From NCBI RefSeq assembly GCF_025642135.1, contig NZ_CP106793.1, positions 6,292,001-6,356,000 on the forward strand: a DNA stretch of 64,000 nt. The letters are read 5' to 3'. Numbering within the stretch: position 1 is the first letter of the stretch; every line of letters starts with the position of its first letter. Below are positions 18,996 through 28,820 of the stretch, piece by piece. This DNA comes from Streptomyces cynarae. GTDB lineage: Bacteria; Actinomycetota; Actinomycetes; Streptomycetales; Streptomycetaceae. Below the pieces are notes generated by a model. It saw only the letters and a list, made by a program, of their open reading frames with translations. It ran no database searches and was not told where the DNA came from. A program made the position numbers and the translations under genes.

Positions 18996-20153
18996 ATGAC
19001 TGCGATTTCACTCGGCATGCCGTCCGTTCCGACCAAGCTCGCCGAGCGCCGGAAGAGCCGGCAGATCCAGGTCGGACCTGTGGCGGTGGGCGGAGACGCC
19101 CCGGTGTCCGTGCAGTCGATGACGACGACCCGTACGTCGGACATCGGCGCCACCCTCCAGCAGATCGCGGAGCTGACGGCGTCGGGCTGCCAGATCGTCC
19201 GCGTCGCGTGCCCCACGCAGGACGACGCGGACGCCCTCGCGACCATCGCGAGGAAGTCGCAGATCCCGGTGATCGCGGACATCCACTTCCAGCCGAAGTA
19301 CGTCTTCGCCGCGATCGAGGCCGGCTGCGCCGCCGTCCGCGTCAACCCGGGCAACATCAAGCAGTTCGACGACAAGGTCAAGGAGATCGCCAAGGCCGCC
19401 AAGGACCACGGCACTCCCATCCGGATCGGCGTCAACGCGGGATCCCTGGACAGGCGGCTGCTCCAGAAGTACGGCAAGGCGACCCCCGAGGCGCTCGTCG
19501 AGTCCGCCCTGTGGGAGGCGTCCCTCTTCGAGGAGCACGACTTCCGGGACATCAAGATCTCCGTCAAGCACAACGACCCGGTCGTGATGATCGAGGCCTA
19601 CCGGCAGCTCGCCGCCCAGTGCGACTACCCGCTGCACCTCGGCGTGACGGAGGCCGGTCCCGCCTTCCAGGGCACCATCAAGTCGGCGGTCGCCTTCGGT
19701 GCGCTGCTGTCCCAGGGCATCGGCGACACCATCCGCGTGTCCCTGTCCGCGCCTCCGGTCGAGGAGGTCAAGGTCGGCATCCAGATCCTGGAGTCCCTCG
19801 GCCTGCGCGAGCGCGGCCTGGAGATCGTCTCCTGCCCGTCCTGCGGGCGCGCCCAGGTCGATGTCTACAAGCTGGCCGAGGAGGTCACCGCCGGCCTCGA
19901 GGGCATGGACGTGCCACTGCGCGTCGCGGTCATGGGCTGCGTGGTGAACGGCCCGGGCGAGGCCCGCGAGGCCGACCTCGGCGTCGCGTCCGGCAACGGC
20001 AAGGGCCAGATCTTCGTCAAGGGCGAGGTCATCAAGACCGTGCCCGAGTCGAAGATCGTGGAGACCCTCATCGAGGAGGCCATGAAGCTCGCCGAGCAGA
20101 TGCAGAAGGACGGCGCGGCCTCCGGCGAGCCGTCGGTGTCGGTCGCCGGCTGA
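18996..20153 (+). CDS. ispG: 4-hydroxy-3-methylbut-2-en-1-yl diphosphate synthase
   Basis: Late MEP-pathway enzyme (also GcpE) reducing MEcPP to HMBPP with a [4Fe-4S] cluster. The 385 residues match actinobacterial IspG. The N-terminal TIM barrel includes [14 protein letters not shown]. The C-terminal domain supplies cluster Cys residues in [17 protein letters not shown] and [17 protein letters not shown] chose the ATG at 18996 because family homology begins there; the frame runs upstream through non-conserved sequence. It is separated from dxr-rseP by the ABC pair. Confidence 0.95.
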   Translation: MTAISLGMPSVPTKLAERRKSRQIQVGPVAVGGDAPVSVQSMTTTRTSDIGATLQQIAELTASGCQIVRVACPTQDDADALATIARKSQIPVIADIHFQPKYVFAAIEAGCAAVRVNPGNIKQFDDKVKEIAKAAKDHGTPIRIGVNAGSLDRRLLQKYGKATPEALVESALWEASLFEEHDFRDIKISVKHNDPVVMIEAYRQLAAQCDYPLHLGVTEAGPAFQGTIKSAVAFGALLSQGIGDTIRVSLSAPPVEEVKVGIQILESLGLRERGLEIVSCPSCGRAQVDVYKLAEEVTAGLEGMDVPLRVAVMGCVVNGPGEAREADLGVASGNGKGQIFVKGEVIKTVPESKIVETLIEEAMKLAEQMQKDGAASGEPSVSVAG

Positions 20154-20170
20154 GCACCGCTTCTTCTTCC

Positions 20171-20204
20171 CGGAGTCCCGTCACCCGTCGGTGGCGGGAC
20201 TCCG
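20171..20204. terminator. Bidirectional terminator after ispG
   Basis: CGGAGTCCCG / CGGGACTCCG with an additional TCACC/GGTGG inner stem and a four-base loop. It lies between convergent ispG and the minus-strand ATPase gene, whose last codons it overlaps. Confidence 0.7.
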
Positions 20205-20645
20205 TCGTACTTCCGCCCAGACGCCTTTCCCGGGGTTGCGCGGTACGACGCCCCACAGGTCGGCCAGCGCCTCCACGAGCAGCAGCCCGCGTCCGGACTC
20301 GTCGTTCGCCGGGTCCTGCGGAGGCCGGGACTCGGGCAGCCGCTCCGTACGGGTGTCGGAGACCTCCAGACGCACCACCTCCGGCGTCTCGGTGAGCCGT
20401 ACGCGGAAGTCCCGCCCCGGCACATGACCGTGCCTTACGGCGTTGGAGGCCAGCTCGGAGGTGATGAGCGTGACGGTCTCGTTGAGGGGACTGCCGTAGG
20501 GGTGCCCCCACTCGTCCAGACGGTGGGAGACCAGGCGCCTGGCGAGCCGCGCCCCGCGCGGAGTGGACGTGAACCGCATGGCGAACTCGTGTGCGGGCGC
20601 GGTGCGGTTCTGAATATGCCAGTTGGAGGAGCTTGCCGACTTCAT
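20181..20645 (-). CDS. RsbW-like ATP-binding regulatory protein
   Basis: A 154-residue GHKL/HATPase_c domain protein. The N-box is LITSELASNAVRHGH, and G-box elements are SDTRTERLPE and ESGRGLLLVEALAD. Streptomyces encode many of these as putative anti-sigma kinases, often divergent from a WhiJ-like HTH gene plus DUF397 gene, as here. The ATG at 20645 is used; an in-frame GTG lies nine bases upstream. The target is unknown. Confidence 0.82.
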   Translation of the reverse strand: MKSASSSNWHIQNRTAPAHEFAMRFTSTPRGARLARRLVSHRLDEWGHPYGSPLNETVTLITSELASNAVRHGHVPGRDFRVRLTETPEVVRLEVSDTRTERLPESRPPQDPANDESGRGLLLVEALADLWGVVPRNPGKGVWAEVRRSPATDG

Positions 20646-20780
20646 ATCGCTCACGGTCGCGCACGGTGCGTAGCGTTGGACAGGGGCACAGCCTGGACCA
20701 CCGTGGGTTGTACGCGGGAGGGGGGCGTCTGTACGCGCGGTGAGCCGTGACCACGGCTGCGCGAGAGCGGTGAGGGATGC

Positions 20781-21590
20781 ATGAGCGAGGAGCAGGGGAC
20801 GGGCGTACCGCACATCTTCGGGCGGCAGTTGAAGAGGTTGCGCACGGCAGCGGAGATGGGGCGGGCCGAACTGGGGTCGCGGACGGGCTACTCCGAGTCG
20901 ACCATCGCGTCGTTCGAGCAGGGGAGGCGGATCCCGTCGGCGGAGTTCATCGCGCGGGCGGACGAAGTGCTCGGGGCGCACGGGGTGTTGCTGGAGTTGG
21001 TCGAGGAGATGGAGAGGGCGCAGTATCCGCCGTTTTTTCAGGACGCGGCCAAGTTCGAGAAGGAGGCGGTTGCGTTGCACTTCTTTGCTGTGCAGACGGT
21101 CCCCGGTCTGCTCCAGACGCAGGACTATGCGCGCGTGGTTTTCGCCATGCGACGCCCTCCGCTGGACGAGGAGACGATCGAACAGCGCGTGGCGGCGCGA
21201 CTGGCGCGACAGGCGGTCTTCACACGCAGGCCGATGCCCGTGATCAGCTTTGTGATGGAAGAGGCGATCCTGCGCAAACAATTGGGCGGACCGGTAGTCA
21301 TGAGGGGGCAGTTGGAGCAGATTCTTCTCATTGGTGAGCAGCCCAACGTGGAGATCCAGGTCATGCCGGACGCGCGCGAGGAGCACGCGGCACTGTCAGG
21401 CCGGTTCACCTTGATCGAGACAGCGAAGGGGCGCAGGATCGCTTACGTAGAGGCGTTCAAGAGCAGCCGCCTCTTCACCGACCGCTCGACGGTCAGGGAA
21501 CTTGACGAGCGATACGGCGTCCTGCGTGCTCAAGCCCTGAATCCGCGCGAATCGCTGGCCCTGGTAGAGAAGATGCTGGGAGACACATGA
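20781..21590 (+). CDS. WhiJ-like XRE regulator with DUF5753 domain
   Basis: A 269-residue protein. The N-terminal XRE helix-turn-helix (QLKRLRTAAEMGRAELGSRT, then GYSESTIASFEQGRRIPS) is followed by a DUF5753 domain (VPGLLQTQDYARVV, IEQRVAARLARQ, LSGRFTLIE). Such proteins act with the small DUF397 protein encoded next door and influence development or antibiotic production in streptomycetes (for example WhiJ). GAGGGA precedes the ATG. Its last codon overlaps the DUF397 start. Confidence 0.9.
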   Translation: MSEEQGTGVPHIFGRQLKRLRTAAEMGRAELGSRTGYSESTIASFEQGRRIPSAEFIARADEVLGAHGVLLELVEEMERAQYPPFFQDAAKFEKEAVALHFFAVQTVPGLLQTQDYARVVFAMRRPPLDEETIEQRVAARLARQAVFTRRPMPVISFVMEEAILRKQLGGPVVMRGQLEQILLIGEQPNVEIQVMPDAREEHAALSGRFTLIETAKGRRIAYVEAFKSSRLFTDRSTVRELDERYGVLRAQALNPRESLALVEKMLGDT

Positions 21591-21787
21591 ATGCCGAAGC
21601 ACTGTCCGAGCTCGCGTGGTTCAAGAGCAGCTACAGCGACGGCGAAGGCGGCGAGTGCGTCGAGGTGGCCACCTGCCCCACCACCATCCACGTCCGCGAC
21701 TCCAAGCATACCCCCGAAACCGGTCCCACCCTCATGATCCCCTCCGCGTCCTGGGAGGCGTTCATAGGGTTCACCGCTCGGCAGTGA
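21587..21787 (+). CDS. DUF397 protein, partner of the XRE regulator
   Basis: A 66-residue DUF397 protein with the hallmark LAWFKSSYSDGEGGECVEVA, then VRDSK and WEAFIGF. The ATGA overlap with the HTH gene implies stoichiometric synthesis. Family members relieve DNA binding by the cognate WhiJ-type regulator, resembling a toxin-antitoxin-like pair. Confidence 0.92.
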   Translation: MNAEALSELAWFKSSYSDGEGGECVEVATCPTTIHVRDSKHTPETGPTLMIPSASWEAFIGFTARQ

Positions 21788-21893
21788 GTCACGGCCGTCC
21801 CAAAAGCCACAGCAGACCCCCACCGGGCGGCACCGTCCAGGCGCGGCAGGTACAGTGCGGAGATCAGCAGACCCAAGGGTGAGGCTCCCGCAC

Positions 21894-22742
21894 GTGTTGA
21901 CGCAGACGACCACCCGGGTCCTCGAACCGAGTGACCTGGACGCCGCACTCGCCGTCCTCGACCGCGACCCCGTCGCGAACGCCTTCGTGACGTCCCGCGT
22001 CCATGTCGCGGGCCTCGATCCCTGGCGCCTCGGCGGGGAGATGTGGGGCTGGTACGAGGACGGCATGCTGACCTCGCTGTGCTACGCCGGCGCCAACCTC
22101 GTCCCGATCTGCGCCACCCCGCGCGCGGTGCGGGCCTTCGCCGACCGCGCCCGGCGCACCGGCCGCCGCTGCTCCTCGATCGTCGGCCCCGCCGAGTCCA
22201 CCGCCCGGTTGTGGCGGCTGCTGGAGCCCAGCTGGGGCCCCGCCCGCGAGGTCCGAGCCCACCAGCCGCTCATGGTCACCGACCGCATGCCCGAGGGCAT
22301 CGCCCCCGATCCGCACGTCCGCCGCATCCGCAAGGACGAGATGGAGACGATCATGCCGGCGTGCGTGGCGATGTTCACCGAGGAGGTCGGCGTCTCACCG
22401 CTGGCGGGCGACGGAGGGCTGCTCTACCAGGCACGGGTCGCCGAACTCGTCGGCGCCGGCCGCTCCTTCGCCCGCCTCGACGACAGCGGCAGGGTCGTCT
22501 TCAAGGCGGAGATCGGCGCCGCGACCCCACTGGCCTGCCAGATCCAGGGGGTGTGGGTGGCCCCCGAGTACCGGGGGACGGGCCTGGCCGCACCGGGTAT
22601 GGCGGCGGTGCTGCGCTACGCGCTGACCGATGTGGCCCCGGTGGTGAGCCTGTACGTCAACGACTTCAACACCCCCGCGCGGCGGACGTACCACAGGGTG
22701 GGATTCCAGGAGGTCGGGGCGTTCATGAGCGTCCTGTTCTGA
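21894..22742 (+). CDS. GNAT acetyltransferase with DUF4081 N-domain
   Basis: A 282-residue protein. The N-terminal DUF4081 region (DAALAVLDRDPVANAFVTSR) precedes a C-terminal GNAT fold with the acetyl-CoA loop VWVAPEYRGTGLAAPGM and the terminal strand TYHRVGFQEVGAF. The GTG at 21894 is chosen for the GTGAGG element about ten bases upstream; a TTG follows immediately. Substrate unknown. The locus between ispG and proS is often populated by acetyltransferases in Streptomyces. Confidence 0.82.
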   Translation: MLTQTTTRVLEPSDLDAALAVLDRDPVANAFVTSRVHVAGLDPWRLGGEMWGWYEDGMLTSLCYAGANLVPICATPRAVRAFADRARRTGRRCSSIVGPAESTARLWRLLEPSWGPAREVRAHQPLMVTDRMPEGIAPDPHVRRIRKDEMETIMPACVAMFTEEVGVSPLAGDGGLLYQARVAELVGAGRSFARLDDSGRVVFKAEIGAATPLACQIQGVWVAPEYRGTGLAAPGMAAVLRYALTDVAPVVSLYVNDFNTPARRTYHRVGFQEVGAFMSVLF

Positions 22743-22828
22743 GCGCGGCGCAGGGGTCCCGGGCGCTGCGGGGAGTCACAGACGGCCCGCAGCCGAACAC
22801 CGTCGCGTACCCCTGTAGGCTCACGACC

Positions 22829-23377
22829 ATGCCTCGTACCGTCGACGACGTCGTGATCGGCCCCCTGGACCTGTCCGCCCGTGTCGACGAGGCGCTCGCC
22901 GTCCAGGCCCTCGCGTTCGGGCTGGGCGCCGACGAGGTCGCCGTACGCCGCCAGATCGTGCTGCGGCACATGACCTACCCGGCAGCCCGCGCGTTCGGCG
23001 CCACCACCGCGGACGGACGGCTCGTCGGGTTCGTGTACGGCATGCCCAACGACCGTGCGCACTGGTGGTCCACCGTCGTCGAACCGTATCTGCGCGCCCA
23101 GGGCCACGACGACTGGCTCGACGACTCGTTCGTGATCACCGAGCTGCACGTCCACCCCCGGTACCAGAACCGCGGCATCGGCCGCGCCCTGATCACCACC
23201 ATCACGGACGGCGCCACCGAACCCCGCTCGATCCTCTCCGCGATCGACACCGACAGCCCGGCCCGCGGCCTGTACCACTCGCTGGGCTATGTGGATCTCG
23301 CGCGGCAGGTCCTCTTCCCCAGCGCGCCGAAACCGTACGCGGTGATGGGCGCCCCGCTGCCCCTGCGACGCCGTTAA
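22829..23377 (+). CDS. GNAT-family N-acetyltransferase
   Basis: A single GNAT domain of 182 residues. The core motif ELHVHPRYQNRGIGRALI gives the Q/RxxGxG/A acetyl-CoA loop, and YHSLGYVDLARQVLF is the C-terminal strand. It lies 73 bp before proS on the same strand. The ribosome-binding site is weak. Substrate not predictable. Confidence 0.83.
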   Translation: MPRTVDDVVIGPLDLSARVDEALAVQALAFGLGADEVAVRRQIVLRHMTYPAARAFGATTADGRLVGFVYGMPNDRAHWWSTVVEPYLRAQGHDDWLDDSFVITELHVHPRYQNRGIGRALITTITDGATEPRSILSAIDTDSPARGLYHSLGYVDLARQVLFPSAPKPYAVMGAPLPLRRR

Positions 23378-23450
23378 CGGATTTCCACCCGCACGGCAAG
23401 CCCGGCTAACCTCCTAGCCATCACCCTTACGCGGCAGGAGTACCAGAACC

Positions 23451-25151
23451 ATGGCCAACGCACCGGTCCAGCGCATGTCCCAGTTGATGGCGAAGACGCT
23501 GCGCGACGACCCGGCCGACGCCGAGGTCCTCAGCCACAAGCTGCTGGTCCGCGCGGGCTACGTCCGCCGCACGGCCGCCGGTGTGTGGACCTGGCTGCCG
23601 CTCGGCAAGAAGGTCCTCGCCAACGTGGAGCGGATCGTCCGCGAGGAGATGGACGCCATCGGCGCCCAGGAGGTGCTGCTGCCCGCCCTGCTGCCCCGCG
23701 AGCCCTATGACGCGACCGGCCGCTGGGACGAGTACGGCGCCGAGCTGTTCCGCCTGAAGGACCGCAAGGGCGGCGACTACCTGCTCGGTCCCACCCACGA
23801 GGAGATCTTCACCCTGCTGGTGAAGGACCAGGCGTCCTCGTACAAGGACCTGCCGGTGATCCTCTACCAGATCCAGACCAAGTTCCGTGACGAGGCCCGG
23901 CCCCGCGCGGGCATCCTGCGCGGCCGTGAGTTCCTGATGAAGGACTCGTACTCCTTCGATCTGGAGGACGAGGGCCTCGCCCGGTCCTACGCCCTGCACC
24001 GCCAGGCCTACCAGCGCGTCTTCGAGCGCCTCGGCCTCGACTACCGGATCGTCGCCGCGACCGCGGGCGCCATGGGCGGTTCCAAGTCCGAGGAGTTCCT
24101 CGCCCCCGCCGGCGCCGGCGAGGACACCTTCGCGGACTGCCCGAACTGCGACTTCGCCGCCAACACCGAGGCGATCACCTACGCGCTCCAGCCGGTCGAC
24201 GCCTCCGGCGTCCCGGCCGCCGAGGAGATCCCCACCCCCGACACCCCCACCATCGAGACCCTCGCCGCCTTCCTCGGCGTCCCGGCCTCGGCCACCCTGA
24301 AGAACCTCCTCGTCAAGGTCGACGGCGAGATCGTCGCCGTCGGCGTCCCCGGCGACCGCGAGGTCGACATGGGCAAGGTCGAGGCGCACTTCGCCCCGGC
24401 CGTCGTCGAGATGGTCACCGAGGCCGACTTCGCGGGCCGGCCCGACCTCGTCCGCGGCTACGTCGGTCCGCAGGGCCTGGAGAAGGTCCGCTACATCGCC
24501 GACCCGCGCGTGGCTCCGGGCACCGCGTGGATCACGGGCGCCAACAAGGAGCAGACCCACGCCCGGAACGTGGTCGCCGGCCGCGACTTCGAGGTCGACG
24601 AGTACGTGGACGTCGTGGTGGTGCAGGAGGGCGACCCCTGCCCGAAGTGCGGCACCGCGCTCAAGCTGGACCGCGCCATCGAGATCGGCCACATCTTCCA
24701 GCTCGGCCGCAAGTACGCCGACGCCCTCAAGCTCGACGTCCTCGGCCAGAACGGCAAGCCGGTCCGCGTCACCATGGGCTCCTACGGCATCGGCGTCTCC
24801 CGCGCGGTCGCCGCGCTCGCCGAGCAGACCGCCGACGAGCAGGGCCTGTGCTGGCCCAAGGAGGTCGCCCCGGCCGACGTGCACGTGGTGGCCGCCGGCA
24901 AGGCCCTGCAGACCGAGCTGGCGCTCGACGTCTCCGAGAAGCTGTCGGCGGCCGGTGTCCGCGTGCTGGTGGACGACCGGGCCGGCGTCTCGCCGGGCGT
25001 GAAGTTCACCGACGCCGAACTGATCGGCGTGCCGCAGATCCTGGTGGCGGGGCGTCGCGCCGGCGAGGGCGTCGTCGAGCTCAAGGACCGCCGGACGGGC
25101 GAGCGCGAGGAGCTCACGGTGGACGAGGCGATCGCCCGCCTCACCGCCTGA
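23451..25151 (+). CDS. proS: Prolyl-tRNA synthetase
   Basis: Class II aminoacyl-tRNA synthetase of 566 residues, bacterial-type architecture. The catalytic core ([17 protein letters not shown], motif 2 [20 protein letters not shown]) is interrupted by the YbaK-like editing insertion ([20 protein letters not shown], about residues 270-400) and followed by motif 3 ([14 protein letters not shown]) and the anticodon-binding domain. GCAGGAG precedes the ATG. Essential gene, intact here. Confidence 0.96.
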   Translation: MANAPVQRMSQLMAKTLRDDPADAEVLSHKLLVRAGYVRRTAAGVWTWLPLGKKVLANVERIVREEMDAIGAQEVLLPALLPREPYDATGRWDEYGAELFRLKDRKGGDYLLGPTHEEIFTLLVKDQASSYKDLPVILYQIQTKFRDEARPRAGILRGREFLMKDSYSFDLEDEGLARSYALHRQAYQRVFERLGLDYRIVAATAGAMGGSKSEEFLAPAGAGEDTFADCPNCDFAANTEAITYALQPVDASGVPAAEEIPTPDTPTIETLAAFLGVPASATLKNLLVKVDGEIVAVGVPGDREVDMGKVEAHFAPAVVEMVTEADFAGRPDLVRGYVGPQGLEKVRYIADPRVAPGTAWITGANKEQTHARNVVAGRDFEVDEYVDVVVVQEGDPCPKCGTALKLDRAIEIGHIFQLGRKYADALKLDVLGQNGKPVRVTMGSYGIGVSRAVAALAEQTADEQGLCWPKEVAPADVHVVAAGKALQTELALDVSEKLSAAGVRVLVDDRAGVSPGVKFTDAELIGVPQILVAGRRAGEGVVELKDRRTGEREELTVDEAIARLTA

Positions 25152-25163
25152 TCCGCGCGTCAG

Positions 25164-25200
25164 GGCGCCCGCCACGGCCGACCAGCCCATGGCGGGCGTC
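25164..25200 (+). terminator. Terminator after proS
   Basis: Arms GGCGCCCGCC and GGCGGGCGTC (10 bp, one G-T pair) with a 17-nt loop, starting 13 bp after the proS stop. Confidence 0.55.
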
Positions 25201-25289
25201 ACCTGTCCCTACTGGACGGGCAGGTGCGTCCGGCAAGATGAGGCCCGCACGCCAAGCATCTGCGGACCTGTATCACCCGGAGGACGCCC

Positions 25290-26174
25290 GTGTCCGACAC
25301 GACCGGCCGGCACCAGTTCCGGTTCGGCCCCGCCCGGTTGCGGCAGGGGCGTACCCGGCCACCGGCAGGAGCCGCACCCACCGTGCCGGCGCCGTACAGC
25401 AGTGGCCTGCGGCCACCGGCGGTCGAGGCCCGTGGGCTGCGGGTCGTCCGTGGCGGCCGGGAGGTGCTCCGCGGCCTCTCGTTCACCGTGCCCCGAGGCA
25501 CGGTCACCGGCCTGCTGGGCCCTTCCGGCTGCGGCAAGACCACACTCATCCGCAGCATCGTCGGCACCCAGATCACCGCGTCCGGTACGGTCACCGTCCT
25601 GGGTGAGCCGGCCGGATCCCGGCGGCTGCGCGGACGCGTCGGCTACGCCACCCAGACCCCGGCCCTCTACCCCGACCTCACGGTCGCTGAGAACCTGCGC
25701 TACTTCGCCGCGTTGCTGCATGCCGAACCGGACGTCGAACGCGTCATCGCCGCCACCGACCTGGAGCGGCAGCGCGACCAGGCGGTCGGCTCCCTCTCGG
25801 GCGGCCAGCGGATGCGTACCGGCATAGCCGCCGCTCTGCTCGGCGGCCCGCCGCTGCTGGTTCTCGACGAGCCCACCGTCGGCCTCGACCCCGTTTTGCG
25901 CAACCAGCTCTGGCAGCTCTTCCGCACCCTGGCGGCGGACGGCACCACGCTGCTGGTGTCCAGCCACGTCATGGAAGAGGCCGGGCGTTGCGGACGGCTG
26001 CTGCTGATGCGCGACGGCCTGCTCCTCGCCGACGACACCCCCGACGCGCTGCGCGACCGCACCGGCACCGTCGACCTGGAGCAGGCGTTCCTCCGCCTGG
26101 TAGAAGACGTCGCGCCTCGCGAGACCCGGCACCACGGGACCCAGCCCCACGAGGACGAGGAGACCGGGCCGTGA
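25290..26174 (+). CDS. ABC-2 type transporter ATPase (DrrA-like)
   Basis: A 294-residue stand-alone ATPase. Walker A is GPSGCGKTTL, signature SLSGGQRMRTG, Walker B LLVLDEPTVGLD and switch SSHVMEEAG. The N-terminal ~40 residues are a Pro/Arg-rich extension. GGAGG precedes the GTG start. The stop overlaps the permease start, so the pair forms an ABC-2 exporter of the DrrAB type, used for drugs, lipids or polysaccharides. The substrate cannot be inferred. Confidence 0.88.
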   Translation: MSDTTGRHQFRFGPARLRQGRTRPPAGAAPTVPAPYSSGLRPPAVEARGLRVVRGGREVLRGLSFTVPRGTVTGLLGPSGCGKTTLIRSIVGTQITASGTVTVLGEPAGSRRLRGRVGYATQTPALYPDLTVAENLRYFAALLHAEPDVERVIAATDLERQRDQAVGSLSGGQRMRTGIAAALLGGPPLLVLDEPTVGLDPVLRNQLWQLFRTLAADGTTLLVSSHVMEEAGRCGRLLLMRDGLLLADDTPDALRDRTGTVDLEQAFLRLVEDVAPRETRHHGTQPHEDEETGP

Positions 26175-26905
26175 TGACCTCGGCGAGCCGCGCCACCACG
26201 CGCCGCATCCTGCGCCAGCTGCGTCACGACCCGCGCACGGTGGCCCTGCTGCTGCTCGTCCCGGTCCTGCTCGTGGTCCTGCTGCGCTACATGTTCGACT
26301 CGGCGGCCGCCTTCGACCGGGTCGCCCCCGCGTTGCTCGGCATCTTCCCGTTCATCGTCATGTTCCTCGTCACCTCGGTGACGACCCTGCGCGAGCGCAC
26401 CTCGGGGACGCTGGAGCGGCTGATGACCATGCCGCTGAGCAAGCTGGACCTGCTGACCGGTTACGCCTGCGCCTTCGGTCTGCTCGCGGTGGTCCAGGCG
26501 CTGGCGGTCACCGGGGTGAGCCTGCGGCCGCTGGGGCTGACGGTGTCCGGGTCGACGGCCGTGTTGCTGACGGTCGCGGTGCTGGACGCCCTGCTCGGCA
26601 CGGCGCTGGGGCTGTTCGTCTCGGCCTTCGCCCGGACGGAGTTCCAGGCCGTGCAGTTCATGCCTGCTGTGGTCTTCCCGCAGCTGCTGCTGTGCGGGCT
26701 GTTCGTCCCCCGGGCGCACATGGCGCAGCCGCTCCGCTGGGCCTCGGACATCCTCCCGCTCTCCTACGCCGTCGACGCCCTGGACCGGGCCGCCGCGGGC
26801 ACCACCGGCACGGCCGACCTCGTCCGGGACCTCACGGTGATCGCCGGTTCCGCCCTGGCCGCCCTGGCGCTCGCGGCCGCCACCCTTCGTCGGCGCACCC
26901 CCTGA
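26174..26905 (+). CDS. ABC-2 type transporter permease
   Basis: A 243-residue membrane protein with about six helices and the ABC-2 permease pattern (ERTSGTLERLMTMPLSKLDL in the coupling region, VFPQLLLCGLFVP near the end). The ATG overlaps the ATPase stop (TGATG); a GTG three bases earlier is an alternative. It is the partner of the preceding ATPase. Confidence 0.86.
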   Translation: MTSASRATTRRILRQLRHDPRTVALLLLVPVLLVVLLRYMFDSAAAFDRVAPALLGIFPFIVMFLVTSVTTLRERTSGTLERLMTMPLSKLDLLTGYACAFGLLAVVQALAVTGVSLRPLGLTVSGSTAVLLTVAVLDALLGTALGLFVSAFARTEFQAVQFMPAVVFPQLLLCGLFVPRAHMAQPLRWASDILPLSYAVDALDRAAAGTTGTADLVRDLTVIAGSALAALALAAATLRRRTP

Positions 26906-26933
26906 CGCCCGGTCGGCGGGCGTCGCGACCCGA

Positions 26934-27233
26934 TCACCTCTGCGGGTGGGGCCGACGGCGCACGGCCTTCGGCAGTCCTCGGCCGATCCGGGCCAGATTG
27001 ATCCCGTAACCGACGCCGAAGGCGTGCGGCGTGAGGAACGCGTCGCTGTCGGGGTCCCAGTACTCGCGGACGACCTTGCCCAGAGTGGGCCTGCGGAAGT
27101 CGTACGGCAGCCCGGCGACGCGGCCGGTCCAGGTGCGCGCCGACGCCGGCCTGCGCAACTGCTGCGCAACGGCAGCGGCGGTGGCCGCGCCTGCCGCGAG
27201 GACGACCAGGGTGCTCAGCGTTCTTCTCCTCAT
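26934..27233 (-). CDS. DUF5808 small membrane-anchored protein
   Basis: A 99-residue protein with an N-terminal hydrophobic helix (TLSTLVVLAAGAATAAAVAQ) and a DUF5808 domain (VAGLPYDFRRPT, YWDPDSDAFLTPHAFGVGYG, INLARIGR). Function unknown; the domain often sits at the end of actinobacterial membrane proteins. Confidence 0.75.
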   Translation of the reverse strand: MRRRTLSTLVVLAAGAATAAAVAQQLRRPASARTWTGRVAGLPYDFRRPTLGKVVREYWDPDSDAFLTPHAFGVGYGINLARIGRGLPKAVRRRPHPQR

Positions 27234-27353
27234 GGCGAGACCGTACGCCGCCGGCCGCGCGAGGGGCCGAGACGAAAGGCGCTCCGCTCAGGGCCGTTCG
27301 GGCCTTCGGTACGGCTGACCGGGGCGGGCGAGGGGGCTGTCGGCCCGCCTCGT

Positions 27354-28274
27354 CTAGAGCCAGGTCGCGAACTCCAGCAACAGCTCAGCGTCCCCCGGGC
27401 GGCCCACCCGGCGCGCCCGTACCCCCGACTCCACCGCCCGGAACAGCGTCCAGCCGCGCAGCCGCTCCTGGTCCAGGTCCAGGGACTCCGCGAGCCGTTT
27501 CACCCGGCGGCGGGTGATCGCCGCTCCGGAGGGCGCCGCGATCAGGTCCTCCACACGGTCGCGCACCAGCCTCGCCAGGTCGAAGGCGCACTCGCCGACC
27601 ACCGGGTCCGGACCCACCGCGAGCCACGGCATCCGCTCCCCGGCGAGGATCTTGCTCTGCCGGAAGGTGCCGTGCAGCAGCCGCTCCTCGGGCGGGGCGG
27701 CGAGCAGCTGCTCACGGGCGGCCAGCGCAGCCTCGACCAGCGGCGCGGCCTCCGGGTCCGTCTCCGCGCTCCTGCGCATCGCCTCGGCCTGTCGTCCCGT
27801 GCGTGCGGCCACCGTCTCGAAGGAGTGGGCGGCGGGCGGCTCGACCCACAGCCGCCGCAGCGTGCCGGCCGCCTCCAGCAGGGCCTTCGCCTCCGGCAGC
27901 GACCGCACGGACATCTCCGGGTGCAGGCGCTCCAGCAGCAGCACGCCCTCCCCGGCGTCCGAGGTGTCCGGGGCGTCCACGTCCAGGAGCCGTACGGCCC
28001 CGAAGCCCTCCCACCGCCCGAGCGCGGCACGCTCGCTGCCCGGGCGGGCCCAGGGCGGTACCAGCTTCAGCACGGCGGGAGTCCCGTCGGCCTGCCGCAC
28101 CAGCAGCACCAGGCTGCTGCGGCCGCCCGGCGCCTGCACCCGCTCCACGGTCAACTCGCGTAGACCGACGGCCTGCCGGATCAGCTCCGGGAGCCGGCCC
28201 AGCCAGTCGGCGCCACCGTCCCGCTGCGTCTCGCCGAGCGCCCTCACCAGGCGCTGCGGCGGTTCGAAAGCCAT
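27354..28274 (-). CDS. APH(6)/Hur-like kinase fold, probable pseudokinase
   Basis: A 306-residue protein resembling the aminoglycoside/hydroxyurea phosphotransferase family: the N-lobe VLKLVPPWARPGSERAAL and the C-lobe layout LLHGTFRQSKIL ... WLAVGPDPVVGECAFDLARL. The family has HGDLHxxN and IDPKPxxGDPAFD. Here the catalytic Asp is Thr (HGTFR), the Asn is Lys, and the metal-binding Asp is Gly (VGPDP). Phosphotransfer is therefore unlikely; a ligand-binding or regulatory role is more plausible. No frameshift is seen. Confidence 0.7.
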   Translation of the reverse strand: MAFEPPQRLVRALGETQRDGGADWLGRLPELIRQAVGLRELTVERVQAPGGRSSLVLLVRQADGTPAVLKLVPPWARPGSERAALGRWEGFGAVRLLDVDAPDTSDAGEGVLLLERLHPEMSVRSLPEAKALLEAAGTLRRLWVEPPAAHSFETVAARTGRQAEAMRRSAETDPEAAPLVEAALAAREQLLAAPPEERLLHGTFRQSKILAGERMPWLAVGPDPVVGECAFDLARLVRDRVEDLIAAPSGAAITRRRVKRLAESLDLDQERLRGWTLFRAVESGVRARRVGRPGDAELLLEFATWL

Positions 28275-28331
28275 GCGCGAGTTGTTCCCTTCCAGGTCGG
28301 CTTCGCACGCGTACGGTCGAGTGCGTACGCG

Positions 28332-28820
28332 TCAGGTTCGCGGTGTCGCCGACGGGGTGGGGGTGGCCGCCGCCCGCTCGGCGAGACCAGGGAAGGCTAC
28401 GCTCTCGCCGCTCCAGCGCACCGCCCGCACCGCGGCTTCCCGCAGAGCCCCGGCGGCGAAGCCGCGCCGCGCACCCGTCGAGGCCCGCACGAGATCCGAG
28501 TACACCCCGGCCACCCGCTCCTCCAGCTCGGCGGCCAGCCGCACGGCGGCGGCGGAGTCGGGCACCGGGAACGGCAGCGCGTACCCGGCCGCGGCGGCGT
28601 CCGGCGTGCCGCCCAGGTCCCGTACCGCCCGGGCCAGTTCGTCCCGCCGGGCGCGGTGGGCGTCGTAGGCGGCCAGCGCCTCCGCCCGCCGCGCCTGCTC
28701 GATGCGGCCGCCGACGACGCCGTAGCCGTACACGGCGGCGTGTTCGGCGCGCAGGGCGGCGCGCAGAGCCGTCAGCTCGTCGCTCACGGGCGTCGGAGTG
28801 CCGGTGCTGCTCGTGCTCAC
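28332..28820 (-). CDS. DUF4439 ferritin-like protein
   Basis: A 162-residue helical protein with a DUF4439 pattern: LRAALRAEHAAVYGYGVVGG, the central ALPFPVPDSAAAVRLAAELE and a third helix containing ERVAGVYSDLVRAS. Its function in actinobacteria is not established. The GTG start overlaps the stop of the upstream lipoprotein gene (GTGA), so the two are coupled. Confidence 0.75.
   Translation of the reverse strand: MSTSSTGTPTPVSDELTALRAALRAEHAAVYGYGVVGGRIEQARRAEALAAYDAHRARRDELARAVRDLGGTPDAAAAGYALPFPVPDSAAAVRLAAELEERVAGVYSDLVRASTGARRGFAAGALREAAVRAVRWSGESVAFPGLAERAAATPTPSATPRT

Noticed and set aside
23427..25202. 591-codon minus-strand ORF opposite proS
   Set aside because: Shadow of a conserved essential gene; composition typical of antisense frames.
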